Notes: generated by a model not told the origin, from the letters alone. A DNA stretch of 64,000 nt from Kordiimonadaceae bacterium (GCA_024236295.1 JACKKT010000003.1:1-64000), one strand, 5' to 3'; shown: positions 18,545 through 29,411, counted from the stretch's first letter. Translations and numbers: made by a program.

Positions 18545-20979
18545 TATTTATATTCATCCAATAGTTTTTTGAAATTTTCTTCTGACAATTTCTTATTTTT
18601 ATCGTCTTCTTTTTGTTTCACTTTTTTATAATCATCAAGAGATTTAGGTTCTTCCTGATTTTCTTTCAGCATATCACGACCCTGATTTGCTTTTTCCTTA
18701 ACCAGATCAAAACGGCTTTCCAGAATGCGGCGCGGGAAGAAGTTATTAAACATATCGGTGTCCGCAGTTTCATATTTCGGATCAAGAACCACGGAAGCAA
18801 TTTCCTTATCGGTAACAATCATTTTAGTTACCTGATTATAGTCCTGCTTCCATATTTCAGCGGGAAAGCGTTTTTCTTCTTTTGTTCCGTCTGTATATTC
18901 AATTTCAAGATAAAGGGGCATCAAAAGACCGCCAATATTGGTAAAATCAAGCAGATAAATATTGCTGTCATCTTTAAGCATATCGACCTGCCACGGTTCA
19001 AGCTCAGCAATCAGCTTGTTATATTCGTTGCGCTGCTTGTTTGTTACCGTAAATTCATCATGGTCATTATAAAAATCCTTGATACCGGGAAATTCATCAA
19101 CACGTTTTGGCAGATCATCATTACTGAAATAGCTTGGATGAGTTCTTTTTTCCATTTCCTGCTTACGCTTGAAGGCTTCTTCAATTTCCGGATCTTTCGT
19201 GTCAATTGTAAAGTGACGGACATTATCAAGGGAAATATCTACATGATCCGTGGTATAGAACCAGCCACGCCAGAACCAGTCGAGATCGACACCGCTGGCA
19301 TCTTCCATAGTGCGGAAAAAGTCTGCCGGTGTTGGGCGTTTAAATTTCCAGCGCTGAGCATATTCACGAAAAGCAAAATCGAAAAGTTCATGCCCCATAA
19401 TACTTTCACGGAGAATATTAAATGCTGTAGCCGGTTTGGCATAGGCATTGTTACCCTTTTGTATTACAGATTCAGCATTGCTCATAATCGGCACCTGATT
19501 GGTGCTGGTCATGTAGCCGGTAATATTTCTTGGATCAATCCGGCCGAGTGGATAATCTTCTTTCCATTCCTGATGGGCCAGGTTCTGCACAAAAGTGTTC
19601 ATCCCCTCATCCATCCAGGTCCATTGGCGCTCATCAGAATTAATTGTCATCGGGAAGTAGTTATGACCCACTTCATGGATAATAACCCCAATCAGTCCAT
19701 GTTTAGTACGACGGCTGTAGGTGCGGGTTCCATCCTCATGGGTGGTCGGGCGGGCGCCATTAAAGCTGATCATCGGATATTCCATGCCACCTATCGGGCC
19801 GTTAACCGAAATTGCTACCGGATATGGGTAGGTAAGCGCGTATTTATTATATACATTCAGCGTGTGTCGCACGGCATGGGTTGAAATATCAGACCATAAA
19901 GGTTCACCTGCCATTGGATAAAATGACATCGCCATTACGGTTTCACCATTTTCTGACATATAATATCCCATAGCATCCCAGATAAATTTGCGGCTTGAAG
20001 CAAATGCAAAATCCCGAACATTTTCGGCTTTGAACCGCCATGTTTTCATTTGTGTTGAGTGGTTTTTCTCATTTTCAACGGCTTCTTTTGGCGTCACAAT
20101 AAACACGGGCACTGACGCTGTTCGTGCTTCGATCAGGCGGTCGCGCTGATCCTGTGTTAATACGTCCGCACTATTTTGAAGTTCACCGGTTGCAGCAACT
20201 ATATGATCTGACGGTGCTGTGATCGCAACATCATAATCACCAAATTCCAGCGTGAATTCGCCGCTCCCCTGATATTCCTTATTATGCCAGCCTTCATAAT
20301 CAGAATAGGCGGTTACACGCGGATACCACTGGGCAATTTCATAAATTCTGTTTTCGTCACGAGGAAAAAATTCATATCCCTGACGGGAAAGTTTATATTT
20401 CTTCGCATCCGGAACATTGTACCACCAGCTAATATTAAACTCAGTTATAGCACCAGCCGCTAGTGGCTCTGGCAGGTCAATACGCATCATTGAACCAACC
20501 ACAACATTTTTAAGATCACTCCCTGTACTGTCTGTCAGTGATGTGACCTTAAATCCACCATCAAAAGACCTTTCATCCACATATTTTCTAAAGCGCTCCA
20601 TGGTCATGCCTTTTGTCGTTTTCGGCATTGTTTCGCTTTTTTTGTCCATGGAGGTTTTTGGATCAAAACGGTTCTGATCCATTTGCATCCAGATATATTT
20701 AAGGGGATCCGGCGAATTGTTGTAATATTTGATTGTTGCCTTCCCGGTTATCGTCTGTTTGTCATCATCAAGAGTTACATCAATTTTATAATCTGCACGT
20801 TGCTGCCAATAAGCGTAACCGGGTGCGCCGGATGCAGTACGATAACTGTTGGCTGTGGGCAGATATTCATTCAGCTGCCTGAATTTGTCGTTGATCTGAT
20901 TTTGAGTTTGTGCCTGAGACGTCACAATAAAAACAACACTTACAAACAATCCCATAAATGTGGATTTCAACTTAATCAT
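18544..20979 (-). CDS. Secreted M1-family zinc metallopeptidase
   Basis: An 811-residue exported aminopeptidase-like enzyme with a signal peptide ending near SQAQ (residue 24). The gluzincin motif HEVGH lies at 435-439, with the third zinc ligand Glu458 in MDEGMNTF, which matches the HEXXH-X18-E spacing exactly. GGMEY near 398 replaces the classical GAMEN exopeptidase motif. The C-terminal third is charged and ends in a lysine-rich coiled segment. Similar proteins are common in Bacteroidetes and some marine proteobacteria. The likely role is periplasmic peptide degradation; the substrate is unknown. It is followed by the overlapping DUF6702-like gene. Confidence 0.9.
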   Translation of the reverse strand: MIKLKSTFMGLFVSVVFIVTSQAQTQNQINDKFRQLNEYLPTANSYRTASGAPGYAYWQQRADYKIDVTLDDDKQTITGKATIKYYNNSPDPLKYIWMQMDQNRFDPKTSMDKKSETMPKTTKGMTMERFRKYVDERSFDGGFKVTSLTDSTGSDLKNVVVGSMMRIDLPEPLAAGAITEFNISWWYNVPDAKKYKLSRQGYEFFPRDENRIYEIAQWYPRVTAYSDYEGWHNKEYQGSGEFTLEFGDYDVAITAPSDHIVAATGELQNSADVLTQDQRDRLIEARTASVPVFIVTPKEAVENEKNHSTQMKTWRFKAENVRDFAFASSRKFIWDAMGYYMSENGETVMAMSFYPMAGEPLWSDISTHAVRHTLNVYNKYALTYPYPVAISVNGPIGGMEYPMISFNGARPTTHEDGTRTYSRRTKHGLIGVIIHEVGHNYFPMTINSDERQWTWMDEGMNTFVQNLAHQEWKEDYPLGRIDPRNITGYMTSTNQVPIMSNAESVIQKGNNAYAKPATAFNILRESIMGHELFDFAFREYAQRWKFKRPTPADFFRTMEDASGVDLDWFWRGWFYTTDHVDISLDNVRHFTIDTKDPEIEEAFKRKQEMEKRTHPSYFSNDDLPKRVDEFPGIKDFYNDHDEFTVTNKQRNEYNKLIAELEPWQVDMLKDDSNIYLLDFTNIGGLLMPLYLEIEYTDGTKEEKRFPAEIWKQDYNQVTKMIVTDKEIASVVLDPKYETADTDMFNNFFPRRILESRFDLVKEKANQGRDMLKENQEEPKSLDDYKKVKQKEDDKNKKLSEENFKKLLDEYK

Positions 20980-21026
20980 AATAAAAATTCCCTCAAATAA
21001 CCTTCAATGCATTATTTATTCAAAGG

Positions 21027-21040
21027 ATACTATATAGTAT
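21027..21040. repeat. Perfect 14-base palindrome upstream of the M1 peptidase
   Basis: ATACTATATAGTAT reads identically on both strands and lies about 48 bases before the peptidase ATG. It could be an operator, or simply include a TATAGT -10 element. Only the sequence is certain. Confidence 0.45.
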
Positions 21041-21063
21041 TACGACTTTAGTCCAGTAAGCTT

Positions 21064-21858
21064 TTAATCAACCACAACCAGGTGATTTATGGGGCCACAG
21101 CCACTGCCGTAGCCCGGTGCCTGCTCCAGCGCTTTATGAACAAAATTGTGGGCGCGCGCCACAGCATCCACCAATGTCATATTCTGTGCCAGGCCCGTTG
21201 CAATGCCCGACGCCAATGTGCAGCCGGTTCCATGGTTATCTTTTCCTGGCACTCTAAGGGAAGAAAATATTTTTTCCGAATTCTGAGTTACCAGAAGATC
21301 AGTTAGGATATCACCTTTTAGATGCCCGCCTTTAATAAGAACTGCGCCAGGCCCCATTTTGAGTAGATCGTCCGCCGCACGGCGCATGTCGTCCATATTT
21401 TTGAGAAGCTCGGTACCGGTTAGTTTTGCTGCTTCTGCAAGATTAGGTGTAAGCAACGTCGTTTTTGGAAGGATTTCATTAACCAGCGTATTTACACTGT
21501 GGGGCTTTAAAAGCATATGACCGCTGGTGGACATCATCACCGGATCAACAACTAGTGGAATTGAAAGTCCATGCTCTTTCAAAACATCGCTGACCGCAAG
21601 AATAGTATCAGGGGATAGCAGCATACCAGTTTTGATAGCATCTGCACCAATGTCCCCAAGAACTGATAATATTTGAGCCTTTACTATCTTTGCAGGAACA
21701 GGAAAAACGTCACTGACCATGTTGGTATCCTGAACCGTTATGGCGGTAATAGCCGACATGGCATAGGCCCCCAGTGAAGAAATGGTTTTAATGTCTGCCT
21801 GAATCCCTGCACCACCGCTTGAATCAGAGCCGGCGATTGTTAAAACCTTACCTTTCAT
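21064..21858 (-). CDS. thiD: Hydroxymethylpyrimidine (phosphate) kinase ThiD
   Basis: Phosphorylates hydroxymethylpyrimidine phosphate in thiamine synthesis. The 264-residue ribokinase-like protein has AGSDSSGGAGIQADIKT at residues 8-24, the substrate and Mg region VVDPVMMSTSGHMLL, and the anion-hole motif DNHGTGCTLASGIA near the C-terminus. The ATG at 21858 is preferred to a TTG one codon earlier. It follows glmM directly at the end of the pal-to-thiD gene string. Confidence 0.94.
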   Translation of the reverse strand: MKGKVLTIAGSDSSGGAGIQADIKTISSLGAYAMSAITAITVQDTNMVSDVFPVPAKIVKAQILSVLGDIGADAIKTGMLLSPDTILAVSDVLKEHGLSIPLVVDPVMMSTSGHMLLKPHSVNTLVNEILPKTTLLTPNLAEAAKLTGTELLKNMDDMRRAADDLLKMGPGAVLIKGGHLKGDILTDLLVTQNSEKIFSSLRVPGKDNHGTGCTLASGIATGLAQNMTLVDAVARAHNFVHKALEQAPGYGSGCGPINHLVVVD

Positions 21859-21861
21859 CAA

Positions 21862-23217
21862 TTATTCGCTTCGTACGCTTGCCTGAACAGAAGCTACAAT
21901 ATCGTTGGCAACAGTGGTAATCAGGTTATCGTCAGACCCTTCGACCATAACACGGATTAGTGGTTCCGTTCCTGACTTGCGAATAACAACACGGCCATCG
22001 CCATTTAAACTGCTTTCGCCGTCACAGATTGCCTGTTTGACATGACTGTTTTCAAGTGGTTCATCCCCTTCTTTATATCTGACGTTTTTAAGAAGCTGGG
22101 GATATGGCTCAAACGATTTAAATAAATTACTTACAGGGCGGCCTTTTTCCGTCAGAACAGCCAGCACCTGCAACGCAGCAACCAAACCGTCACCCGTTGT
22201 GTTAAAATCACTCAATACAATATGACCGGACTGTTCACCGCCAATATTGCAGCCAAGCTGCTGCATTGCGGCAACAACATATCTATCACCGACTGATGTA
22301 CGTTCCAGACGCAAGCCTATTGATTGCATATATTTTTCAAGACCGATGTTTGACATTATTGTTGCGACAAGAGCATCCCCTTTTAATCTACCATTCTGAT
22401 GCCAGTTGGTAGCAATTGTCGCCATGACCTGATCACCATCAATAATTTTACCGTTTTCGTCACAAATAATGAGCCGATCAGCATCACCATCCAGAGCTAT
22501 ACCGATATCCGCACGGGTTTCTATTACTCTATCGCACATTGCCTGCGGTTTTGTTGAACCACATGCATCATTAATATTTGTCCCGTTCGGGGACGTTCCT
22601 AAGGCAATAACTTCTGCACCCAATTCCCAAAGCACACTTGGGGCAGTTCTGTAGGCTGCCCCATTGGCACAGTCGAGAACAACCCTGAGGCCGTCAAGGC
22701 GCAAATGTTTTGGAAATGTGTTTTTTGCGAATTCAATATACCGTCCAACCGCGTTATGAAGTCTCTGAGCACGGCCAAGTTTAGAGGATTCAACCAAATG
22801 CTTGTCGTATCCATTATCCATTCTTTTTTCAATTTCAAGTTCAATTTCGTCAGAAAGCTTATTGCCGTCATGGTCGAAAAGTTTAATCCCGTTATCATAA
22901 TATGGATTATGAGATGCTGAAAGCATTACACCAAGATCCGCACGAAGCGATCGGGTGAGCATGGCAACTGCCGGCGTTGGCATCGGTCCAAGAAGGACAA
23001 CATCCATACCCATGGAAATAAATCCGGACGTCAATGCAGGTTCAAGAAGGTAACCGGAAAGACGCGTATCTTTTCCAATCACGACCCTATGCTGATGTTC
23101 GCCACGGGTAAAATGGCGTCCAGCTGCCATACCTACGCGCATGGCCACCTCTGCTGTCATTTTCCCTTCATTCGCTTTACCGCGAATCCCATCGGTTCCA
23201 AAATATTTTCTTGTCAT
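21862..23217 (-). CDS. glmM: Phosphoglucosamine mutase GlmM
   Basis: Interconverts glucosamine-6-phosphate and glucosamine-1-phosphate on the way to UDP-GlcNAc for peptidoglycan and lipopolysaccharide. The 451-residue protein starts [11 protein letters not shown], carries the active phosphoserine loop [15 protein letters not shown] near 100, the metal loop DGDADR near 243, and the phosphate-binding [12 protein letters not shown] near the end. It lies about 90 bases after folP on the same strand, an order (ftsH-folP-glmM) conserved in many proteobacteria. Confidence 0.97.
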   Translation of the reverse strand: MTRKYFGTDGIRGKANEGKMTAEVAMRVGMAAGRHFTRGEHQHRVVIGKDTRLSGYLLEPALTSGFISMGMDVVLLGPMPTPAVAMLTRSLRADLGVMLSASHNPYYDNGIKLFDHDGNKLSDEIELEIEKRMDNGYDKHLVESSKLGRAQRLHNAVGRYIEFAKNTFPKHLRLDGLRVVLDCANGAAYRTAPSVLWELGAEVIALGTSPNGTNINDACGSTKPQAMCDRVIETRADIGIALDGDADRLIICDENGKIIDGDQVMATIATNWHQNGRLKGDALVATIMSNIGLEKYMQSIGLRLERTSVGDRYVVAAMQQLGCNIGGEQSGHIVLSDFNTTGDGLVAALQVLAVLTEKGRPVSNLFKSFEPYPQLLKNVRYKEGDEPLENSHVKQAICDGESSLNGDGRVVIRKSGTEPLIRVMVEGSDDNLITTVANDIVASVQASVRSE

Positions 23218-23308
23218 TTTTGCTCTTTATCTCATTTTGGGAAATTAACTATAACCTATAAATAGCACGAGTATGTTAATAGAAACTGAATATTCGAAAA
23301 AAGTTTGG

Positions 23309-24415
23309 CTAAAATGTGACTTTCCCCCTGCCTGCCGATTGCAAAATTGCAATCGCCTGTCGGGTTTGCGTTACGTCATGTACTCTGATAATCTGCGCTC
23401 CCTGTTCCAAGCATACCATAGCCGCTGCGAGAGAGCCAGCTAATCTATTCTCTGTTTTACTTTCGCCTATAATTTTCCCAATAAAACTTTTTCTTGAGAC
23501 GCCTACCAGGATTGGAACCCCTAGACCATGAAATAGTGCAAGGTTTGAAATTATTTGAAGATTATGGTCAACCGTTTTCCCAAAACCAATTCCCGGGTCA
23601 ATAATTATTCTATTTCGGTGAATGCCAGCTTGAATGCAAAAATTTATTCTGCTTTCAAGATAATCATAAATATCCAACAATACATTTTCATAAACCGGAT
23701 TTTCCTGCATTGTTTCAGGTGTTCCAAGCGCATGCATCAGTATCACAGGCACTTTTGTTTCTTTTGCTATTTTGATACTGTCTGGATCGTGGGAAAGTGC
23801 GCTGACATCATTAATGATGTTCGCACCAGCAGAAATAGCATCTTTCATAACATCTGCATTTCGGCTGTCGATTGAAATAGGTATATTTTTTTCTGATAAA
23901 GCCTTAATTACCGGCAATACCCGCTCTTTTTCCAATTCATTTGTTACTGGTTTTGCTCCCGGTTTTGTACTTTCGCCCCCTATATCAATTATATCAGCCC
24001 CTGCCCCGATCATATGAATGGCATGGGCAATTGATTTTTCCGGATCAATAAAAGCCCCTCCATCTGAAAAACTATCGGGCGTAATATTTAATATTCCCTG
24101 TATGAGTGGATTACTTGGATCAAGTGGTGGAGCAGAAATTAAATCAATAGTTTCCCGTGTTTTGGTAATTTTTTTTAGAAGCTTTTCTAATTCCTGTCTA
24201 ATATAATCTGACTGCTTTTCTAAATAGCCATCCAGTGTTGATAAAGGGATGATCTGTTCAGTTATTTCATTCTTTTCACGTCTGATTATTTTTAAGGCAG
24301 AAAAATAAATATTCCCGCCAGCAAGGTTTTTAAAAACACCGTCATTAAAAGCAGAGCCCCTGAGTAAACCCAGGGGCTGCACATAAATATTTCTTTTAGT
24401 CAACTCGCCAGACAA
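23309..24415 (-). CDS. folP: Dihydropteroate synthase FolP
   Basis: Condenses p-aminobenzoate with the pterin diphosphate in folate synthesis and is the sulfonamide target. The TIM-barrel core begins near residue 105 with ILNITPDSFSDGG, continues with DIGGESTKPGA and ends with IIRVHDVTQTRQA. At 368 residues it has about 100 extra N-terminal residues compared with E. coli FolP (about 280), an extension seen in other alphaproteobacteria whose role I do not know. It starts eight bases after the ftsH stop. Confidence 0.94.
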   Translation of the reverse strand: MSGELTKRNIYVQPLGLLRGSAFNDGVFKNLAGGNIYFSALKIIRREKNEITEQIIPLSTLDGYLEKQSDYIRQELEKLLKKITKTRETIDLISAPPLDPSNPLIQGILNITPDSFSDGGAFIDPEKSIAHAIHMIGAGADIIDIGGESTKPGAKPVTNELEKERVLPVIKALSEKNIPISIDSRNADVMKDAISAGANIINDVSALSHDPDSIKIAKETKVPVILMHALGTPETMQENPVYENVLLDIYDYLESRINFCIQAGIHRNRIIIDPGIGFGKTVDHNLQIISNLALFHGLGVPILVGVSRKSFIGKIIGESKTENRLAGSLAAAMVCLEQGAQIIRVHDVTQTRQAIAILQSAGRGKVTF

Positions 24416-24423
24416 TGGCTTTA

Positions 24424-26343
24424 TCAGCTTTCTGTTACCGGTTCAGAGCCAATATTATCGCCTTTATCCTTAGGTTTTTTTGTTGAAGGTACGGAACCCG
24501 TTGGCTTGCTATCCGAATTGTCATCATCGCTAAGGTTTTTCTGAATTTCCTTACCAGCCAGAAGATCATTAATCTCTTCACCACTAAGTGTTTCATATTC
24601 TAGCAGGCCTTTACCCAGCTTATGAAGGTCATCAATATTTTCAGTCAGAATTTTTGTTGCCCTTTTATAAGCTGTGTCAACAATCTTACGGATTTCCTCA
24701 TCAATGATTTTGGCTGTTGCTGCTGATACATTCTGACTTTGTGCCACAGAATGACCCAGGAATACTTCCTGCTGGTTTTCACCATATTCCAATGGTCCCA
24801 GTTTGTCGCTCATACCCCATTGGGTGACCATGGCACGGGCCATCTTTGTTGCATAGGAAATATCAGAAGAAGCCCCTGAAGTCACTTTGTCATATCCAAA
24901 AATCAATTCTTCAGCAACACGCCCACCCATGGCAACTGCCAGATCAGCATGCATTTTCTCACGGCTCCTTGAAAGCTGATCATGTTCTGGTAGACGCATA
25001 ACCATTCCTAAAGCCCTCCCACGCGGAATAATTGTTGCCTTGTGGATTGGATCAGATGCAGGGCAATGAAGAGCAACCAGAGCATGCCCTCCTTCATGAT
25101 ATGCGGTGAGCTTTCTTTCTTCTTCCTGCATGACCATTGAACGGCGTTCAGCACCCATCATAACTTTATCTTTTGACTGCTCGAAATCTTCCATAGTGAC
25201 CACACGTTTTCCTTTGCGTGCGGCGAGCAATGCTGCTTCATTCACCAAATTGGCTAGATCGGCACCAGAGAAGCCAGGTGTACCACGGGCAATTACGCGT
25301 GGCTTTACGTCAGCTGCAAGAGGTACTTTTTTCATATGGACTTTTAGAATCTTTTCACGGCCCAGAATATCAGGGTTTGATACAACAACCTGACGGTCAA
25401 ATCGACCCGGACGCAATAAGGCAGGGTCAAGCACATCAGGGCGGTTGGTTGCGGCAAGCAGAATAATGCCTTCATTGGCCTCAAAACCATCCATTTCAAC
25501 TAGCAACTGGTTCAAAGTCTGTTCGCGTTCATCATTCCCGCCACCAAGGCCGGCCCCACGATGACGGCCAACAGCGTCAATTTCATCAATGAAAATGATA
25601 CAAGGGGCATTATTCTTTCCCTGTTCAAACATATCCCGAACCCGGCTGGCGCCAACACCAACAAACATTTCGACGAAATCAGAACCGGAAATTGTAAAGA
25701 ATGGTACATTTGCTTCACCGGCAATGGCGCGGGCAAGCAAAGTTTTACCGGTTCCCGGAGGACCAACAAGTAGAGCACCTTTCGGAATAACCGCACCTAG
25801 GCGTTGATATTTACTGGGGTCTTTTAAAAACTCGACAATTTCTTCCAGCTCTTCTTTTGCTTCTTCAATGCCTGCGACATCATCAAAGGTCACCCGGCCT
25901 GACATTTCATTAAGCAATTTTGCTTTTGATTTGCCAAAACCCATTGCCTTACCGCTACCGCCCTGCATCTGGCGCATAAAAAATATCCATACACCGATCA
26001 GCAACAAGAAGGGCAGCATTGAATAAAGGAAATTCAGAAACGGGCTGCTTTCAACAGGCTTGGCATTAATATTAACGCCTTTCTGATTAAGCTTATCAAT
26101 CAGTGTGGCATCATATGGTGCATAAGTCTGGAATGTAGTACCGTCCGCCATCTGTCCGGCGATATTATTTTCCTGTATCGTAACGCTGGTCACTTTACCG
26201 GATTCAACCCCTGACAGAAATTCGGAATAGGATATATCGGCTCGCGCGTCTCCACTTGATGGCCCTTTAAAGGCGCTAAATAAAGCAAGCAGTAAGATTA
26301 ATATAATAAGCCAAAATGCAAAATTACGTTTCATATTGTTCAC
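24424..26343 (-). CDS. ftsH: ATP-dependent zinc metalloprotease FtsH
   Basis: Inner-membrane AAA+ protease that degrades sigma-32, LpxC-type regulators and misfolded membrane proteins. The 639-residue protein has two membrane segments (about 9-25 and 105-123) around a periplasmic domain, Walker A GPPGTGKT at 194-201, Walker [10 protein letters not shown] near 251, an SRH arginine-finger region, and the zinc motif HEGGH at 416-420. The GTG at 26343 has AAAGG eight bases upstream; an ATG three codons later is possible. Its classic substrate RpoH is encoded at 11.6 kb. It follows tilS, as in many proteobacteria. Confidence 0.97.
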   Translation of the reverse strand: MNNMKRNFAFWLIILILLLALFSAFKGPSSGDARADISYSEFLSGVESGKVTSVTIQENNIAGQMADGTTFQTYAPYDATLIDKLNQKGVNINAKPVESSPFLNFLYSMLPFLLLIGVWIFFMRQMQGGSGKAMGFGKSKAKLLNEMSGRVTFDDVAGIEEAKEELEEIVEFLKDPSKYQRLGAVIPKGALLVGPPGTGKTLLARAIAGEANVPFFTISGSDFVEMFVGVGASRVRDMFEQGKNNAPCIIFIDEIDAVGRHRGAGLGGGNDEREQTLNQLLVEMDGFEANEGIILLAATNRPDVLDPALLRPGRFDRQVVVSNPDILGREKILKVHMKKVPLAADVKPRVIARGTPGFSGADLANLVNEAALLAARKGKRVVTMEDFEQSKDKVMMGAERRSMVMQEEERKLTAYHEGGHALVALHCPASDPIHKATIIPRGRALGMVMRLPEHDQLSRSREKMHADLAVAMGGRVAEELIFGYDKVTSGASSDISYATKMARAMVTQWGMSDKLGPLEYGENQQEVFLGHSVAQSQNVSAATAKIIDEEIRKIVDTAYKRATKILTENIDDLHKLGKGLLEYETLSGEEINDLLAGKEIQKNLSDDDNSDSKPTGSVPSTKKPKDKGDNIGSEPVTES

Positions 26344-26456
26344 GCGTCGAACCTTTAGTTAATTAGCTATATTGAACACCATTGTTTCATATACATTAAA
26401 TAGGTGCAATTTAATTTGAAACAAGCTGGTTATTCAATTTTTATTTAAGATAGCTT

Positions 26457-27794
26457 TTATTTCTTAAAAACAACTGAAAATCCATTAAAATCTGTAATGC
26501 CGGTTTCCTGAAGCAAAAAGTCAGGAAGCCAAAGTTTATTTTCCACATCAATTATACAGGGCCAAGTAGGTACAACTCTGTCCCTTATCCGATGATCGGT
26601 AAATAAACCAGATAGTCTTTTTTTAAAATCCGGTACTTTTTGAACAACCCTGCCAATAATATCCTGCTCAAACGGAACAATTTCTCCCGAAATACTTTTT
26701 GTATCAATGACAAACCTGTTATCCCACAAGCATCGTTTCGACTGTTTAATATTCATCCGTTTATCAATATCCTCATATTCCCGGCAAAATATTATGTCCT
26801 TTTCAGAATTTTTGAAAAGGATCACACCTGATAGTGTTTGTCCGGAGAAATCATCCGATTTCAAATTTTGAAACAGAAATTCAAGTTTATTATAACGGGG
26901 CGGATATGTATTACCACTAACATTCTTAAGTATGTCGCTTAACAGTCTAAGGGAGATTTCTTCATGAAGTTTTTGGTGAAATTCTGAATTTAAAACCGCA
27001 TATCCATATTTGTGGTAACACACAAATTCCGATTCGGCATTTTCAGTAAGGCTTTCTAAAAGCGATCTTACCCGTCTCATTTTTTCCGCAGTTGAGGACA
27101 ATCGTTCTATATCGAAGCCCTCTATATCTGAACTCCGTAAAAGTTCCCGAATTTGAATACGGGTATATTTCTCATTCTGATTGCTTGGATCTTCGATCCA
27201 TTGTTGGCCATAGGCTTTTAAATATGCAACAAGCCTGTCTTTACTTATATCAAGTAGTGGCCGATAAATTTTTGGATAAAGCCCAATTGCATTGGATAAT
27301 GGAAATGAAGCAATTTTGTCCATGGCGGAAAGACCGTCAATGCCACTCCCCCGAAATAACCGTATCAGAAAAGTTTCAGCCTGATCATTCATATGATGGG
27401 CAAGGAACAAATGTTCAATTTCATTATCCACACACCATTGCCCCATCAGCGCGTAACGCGCATTACGGGCTTCATCCTGGATATTGGCGTCCGGCTTGTG
27501 ACCAACCCAGGTCAGAATATGATGTTCAATTCCCCGTTCTCTTAACCATTTTCCAACCTGTTCAGCTTCCTGATTTGATTTTTGTCTTAAGCCGTGATCA
27601 ACTGTTAATGCAACAAGGGAAATATTATGGCTTTGGCAATATTCATTTAAAAGCAGCGTAAGCGCCATGCTATCTGCACCACCGGAAACGGCAACTGCGA
27701 TATTGTCCGGGGAACCAATATTAAGTAGGTCAATGATCTTTTCGAATTCGTCAGCAGATAAAGCGGAAAAATTATTTCTGCCGCTTAATTGCAT
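26457..27794 (-). CDS. tilS: tRNA(Ile)-lysidine synthase TilS
   Basis: Adds lysine to cytidine 34 of the AUA-reading isoleucine tRNA. The 445-residue protein has the PP-loop AVSGGADSMAL (about 33-43), the zinc/substrate-region motif HHMNDQAETFLIRLFRGSG, and a poorly conserved C-terminal TilS domain. Its start lies inside the last codons of cpoB (10-base overlap), so it is probably translationally coupled to the tol/pal accessory gene. Codon use looks somewhat more AT-rich than in neighbours, as is common for this gene. Confidence 0.93.
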   Translation of the reverse strand: MQLSGRNNFSALSADEFEKIIDLLNIGSPDNIAVAVSGGADSMALTLLLNEYCQSHNISLVALTVDHGLRQKSNQEAEQVGKWLRERGIEHHILTWVGHKPDANIQDEARNARYALMGQWCVDNEIEHLFLAHHMNDQAETFLIRLFRGSGIDGLSAMDKIASFPLSNAIGLYPKIYRPLLDISKDRLVAYLKAYGQQWIEDPSNQNEKYTRIQIRELLRSSDIEGFDIERLSSTAEKMRRVRSLLESLTENAESEFVCYHKYGYAVLNSEFHQKLHEEISLRLLSDILKNVSGNTYPPRYNKLEFLFQNLKSDDFSGQTLSGVILFKNSEKDIIFCREYEDIDKRMNIKQSKRCLWDNRFVIDTKSISGEIVPFEQDIIGRVVQKVPDFKKRLSGLFTDHRIRDRVVPTWPCIIDVENKLWLPDFLLQETGITDFNGFSVVFKK

Positions 27795-28684
27795 CCTGCT
27801 TTTCTTTCCTCAACGGGCCTCATGCGTGTGTTTTCTGAACTGTTTGGAAAACGGGCATTCAGTTCACGATATACTTCACAGGCTTCCTGTTTTTCGCCCA
27901 GCAGATTAAGCGACATTCCCACTTTAAGCAGATATGCTGGCGCTTTCGCACTGTCCGGATATTTGCTCATCCCTTCCAGGAAGGTGCGCGTTGCATCAGT
28001 ATAATTTCCGCGGGCGTAATAAGTCTGACCCAGCCAATATTGGGCATTCCCGGCAAGCTCATCATCGGGATGCTCTTTTAAAAATTCAAGGAAACTGATT
28101 TCAGCCTGTTCATATTGTGCATTGGACACAAGTCCATATGCATAATCATATTGCTGTTTTGGTGACCCAGTTGGAAGCGGGGCATCGCCAGACGGCACAG
28201 AAGCCGCCGCACCACCCATCGCAGGCAATGTCCCTGCACCGGCCCCTTTTTCAATCTCAGCAAAGCGGAATTCATAATCTTTTTGCATTGTCTCAAGCTG
28301 ACGAGCCATATTTTCAACCTTGAAATTTGCTTCTTCCACTTTTCCTGTCATCTGGCGAAGCTGGGTTTCAAGTTCGGAAATACGAATATTTATTTCAGCA
28401 ATCAGCTGTCCTTCTGATCCGGCAGGTACAGCTGCAACAGCAGATGTATCCAATCCCGTTGCATCATTACTTCCACTATCATTCCCTGACTGAAAACGAC
28501 TGCCCGGTGTAAAAACCCGTCGTTGTAATGCATTGAGCTGTTTTTCAATTGCCGTGAGCCGTTCTCTGGTTGATTGAGCAGACACATGATCTGTTGTACC
28601 CAGTAAAATCACTGCTGACAGGGAGAATACTAAAAATCCAGGCAATAAATTTATATTTTTCATTATCAAAAATTTTTTCAACAT
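27785..28684 (-). CDS. cpoB: Cell division coordinator CpoB (YbgF)
   Basis: Periplasmic Tol-associated protein that coordinates peptidoglycan synthesis with outer-membrane constriction. The 299-residue protein has a signal peptide (about 1-37, ending HVSAQ), a trimerising coiled coil (about 40-60), a longer helical segment (about 90-140) and three TPR-like repeats (about 175-290). GGAG six bases before the ATG supports the long signal peptide start; an internal ATG at residue 8 is an alternative. It is downstream of pal, from which it is separated by a strong terminator hairpin. Confidence 0.93.
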   Translation of the reverse strand: MLKKFLIMKNINLLPGFLVFSLSAVILLGTTDHVSAQSTRERLTAIEKQLNALQRRVFTPGSRFQSGNDSGSNDATGLDTSAVAAVPAGSEGQLIAEINIRISELETQLRQMTGKVEEANFKVENMARQLETMQKDYEFRFAEIEKGAGAGTLPAMGGAAASVPSGDAPLPTGSPKQQYDYAYGLVSNAQYEQAEISFLEFLKEHPDDELAGNAQYWLGQTYYARGNYTDATRTFLEGMSKYPDSAKAPAYLLKVGMSLNLLGEKQEACEVYRELNARFPNSSENTRMRPVEERKAGCN

Positions 28685-28714
28685 ATAGCGCTCCGCTCTG
28701 CTTCAATTTTTTTC

Positions 28715-28755
28715 TAAAAAAAATGCCCGCATGACCAGGTTAGTCGCACGGGCAT
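28715..28755 (-). terminator. Hairpin with T-run between pal and cpoB
   Basis: On the minus strand ATGCCCG ... CGGGCAT (28723-28755) forms a long, slightly imperfect stem extended by GAC/GTC, followed by eight T (28715-28722). It would uncouple much of cpoB-tilS expression from pal, or act as a partial attenuator. Confidence 0.85.
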
Positions 28756-28774
28756 CTTCTAAGCTACAATAAAA

Positions 28775-29296
28775 TTAATTTACGCGTGTTTTTCCGCGCC
28801 GGTTTTCCGCATCGACTGTGCTGATCGGGCGTTCTTTCCCGTAGCTGACAGTACGAATGCGTGACGCACTGACGCCCATCGCGACAAGGTAGTTTTTAAC
28901 CGCGTTGGCACGACGATCACCAAGGGCAATGTTATATTCACGTGTACCGCGCTCGTCACAGTGACCTTCTATAATAACATTTACAGAAGGGTTGGCTTTC
29001 ATCCAGTTTGCCTGTGCCTGCAGAATGTTACGTGCTGTTGCATCAATATCATAACGGTCAAAAGCGAAATGCACCAATGAAGCGTCCATTCCACCGCCCA
29101 TTACTTGGTTTTCCAGGTATTCCTGAGTTGTGGTATCAACAGGTGCCGGTGTAGGTGCTGGCGCCGGTGCTGGTGCTGGTGCTGGCTCAGGAGGAGGTGT
29201 ATTATCCATTGTATCACTCCCCGAATTCGCACACGCACTTAAAACCAGTGCTGCCCCGGCCATAATTAATAATTTTGCATAAAATTTATTTAGCAT
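28775..29296 (-). CDS. pal: Peptidoglycan-associated lipoprotein Pal
   Basis: Outer-membrane lipoprotein that binds peptidoglycan and TolB and pulls the outer membrane in during division. The 173-residue precursor has a signal ending in the lipobox LSAC (Cys22), a proline-alanine linker of about 25 residues, and an OmpA-like domain with [12 protein letters not shown], the diaminopimelate-binding region. The linker is unusually regular, alternating Pro and Ala. It is 217 bases from tolB, with its own predicted promoter, so it is not simply cotranscribed with tolQRAB. Confidence 0.96.
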   Translation of the reverse strand: MLNKFYAKLLIMAGAALVLSACANSGSDTMDNTPPPEPAPAPAPAPAPTPAPVDTTTQEYLENQVMGGGMDASLVHFAFDRYDIDATARNILQAQANWMKANPSVNVIIEGHCDERGTREYNIALGDRRANAVKNYLVAMGVSASRIRTVSYGKERPISTVDAENRRGKTRVN

Positions 29297-29411
29297 TTAG
29301 TGATCCTTCACATATTTATCTTTTTATTTTTTCCTAAAACTACTGTCATTCCCCATAAGAATTGACAAACGTATCCAATCATACATTCCTTTAGCCTACA
29401 TAATTACATCG

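Noticed and set aside
18613..19884. Open frame of 423 codons on the plus strand opposite the M1 peptidase
   Set aside because: Antisense to a clear gene; composition is rich in Ile, Phe, Lys and His with no domain, and no ribosome site. It is a shadow of the peptidase codon usage.
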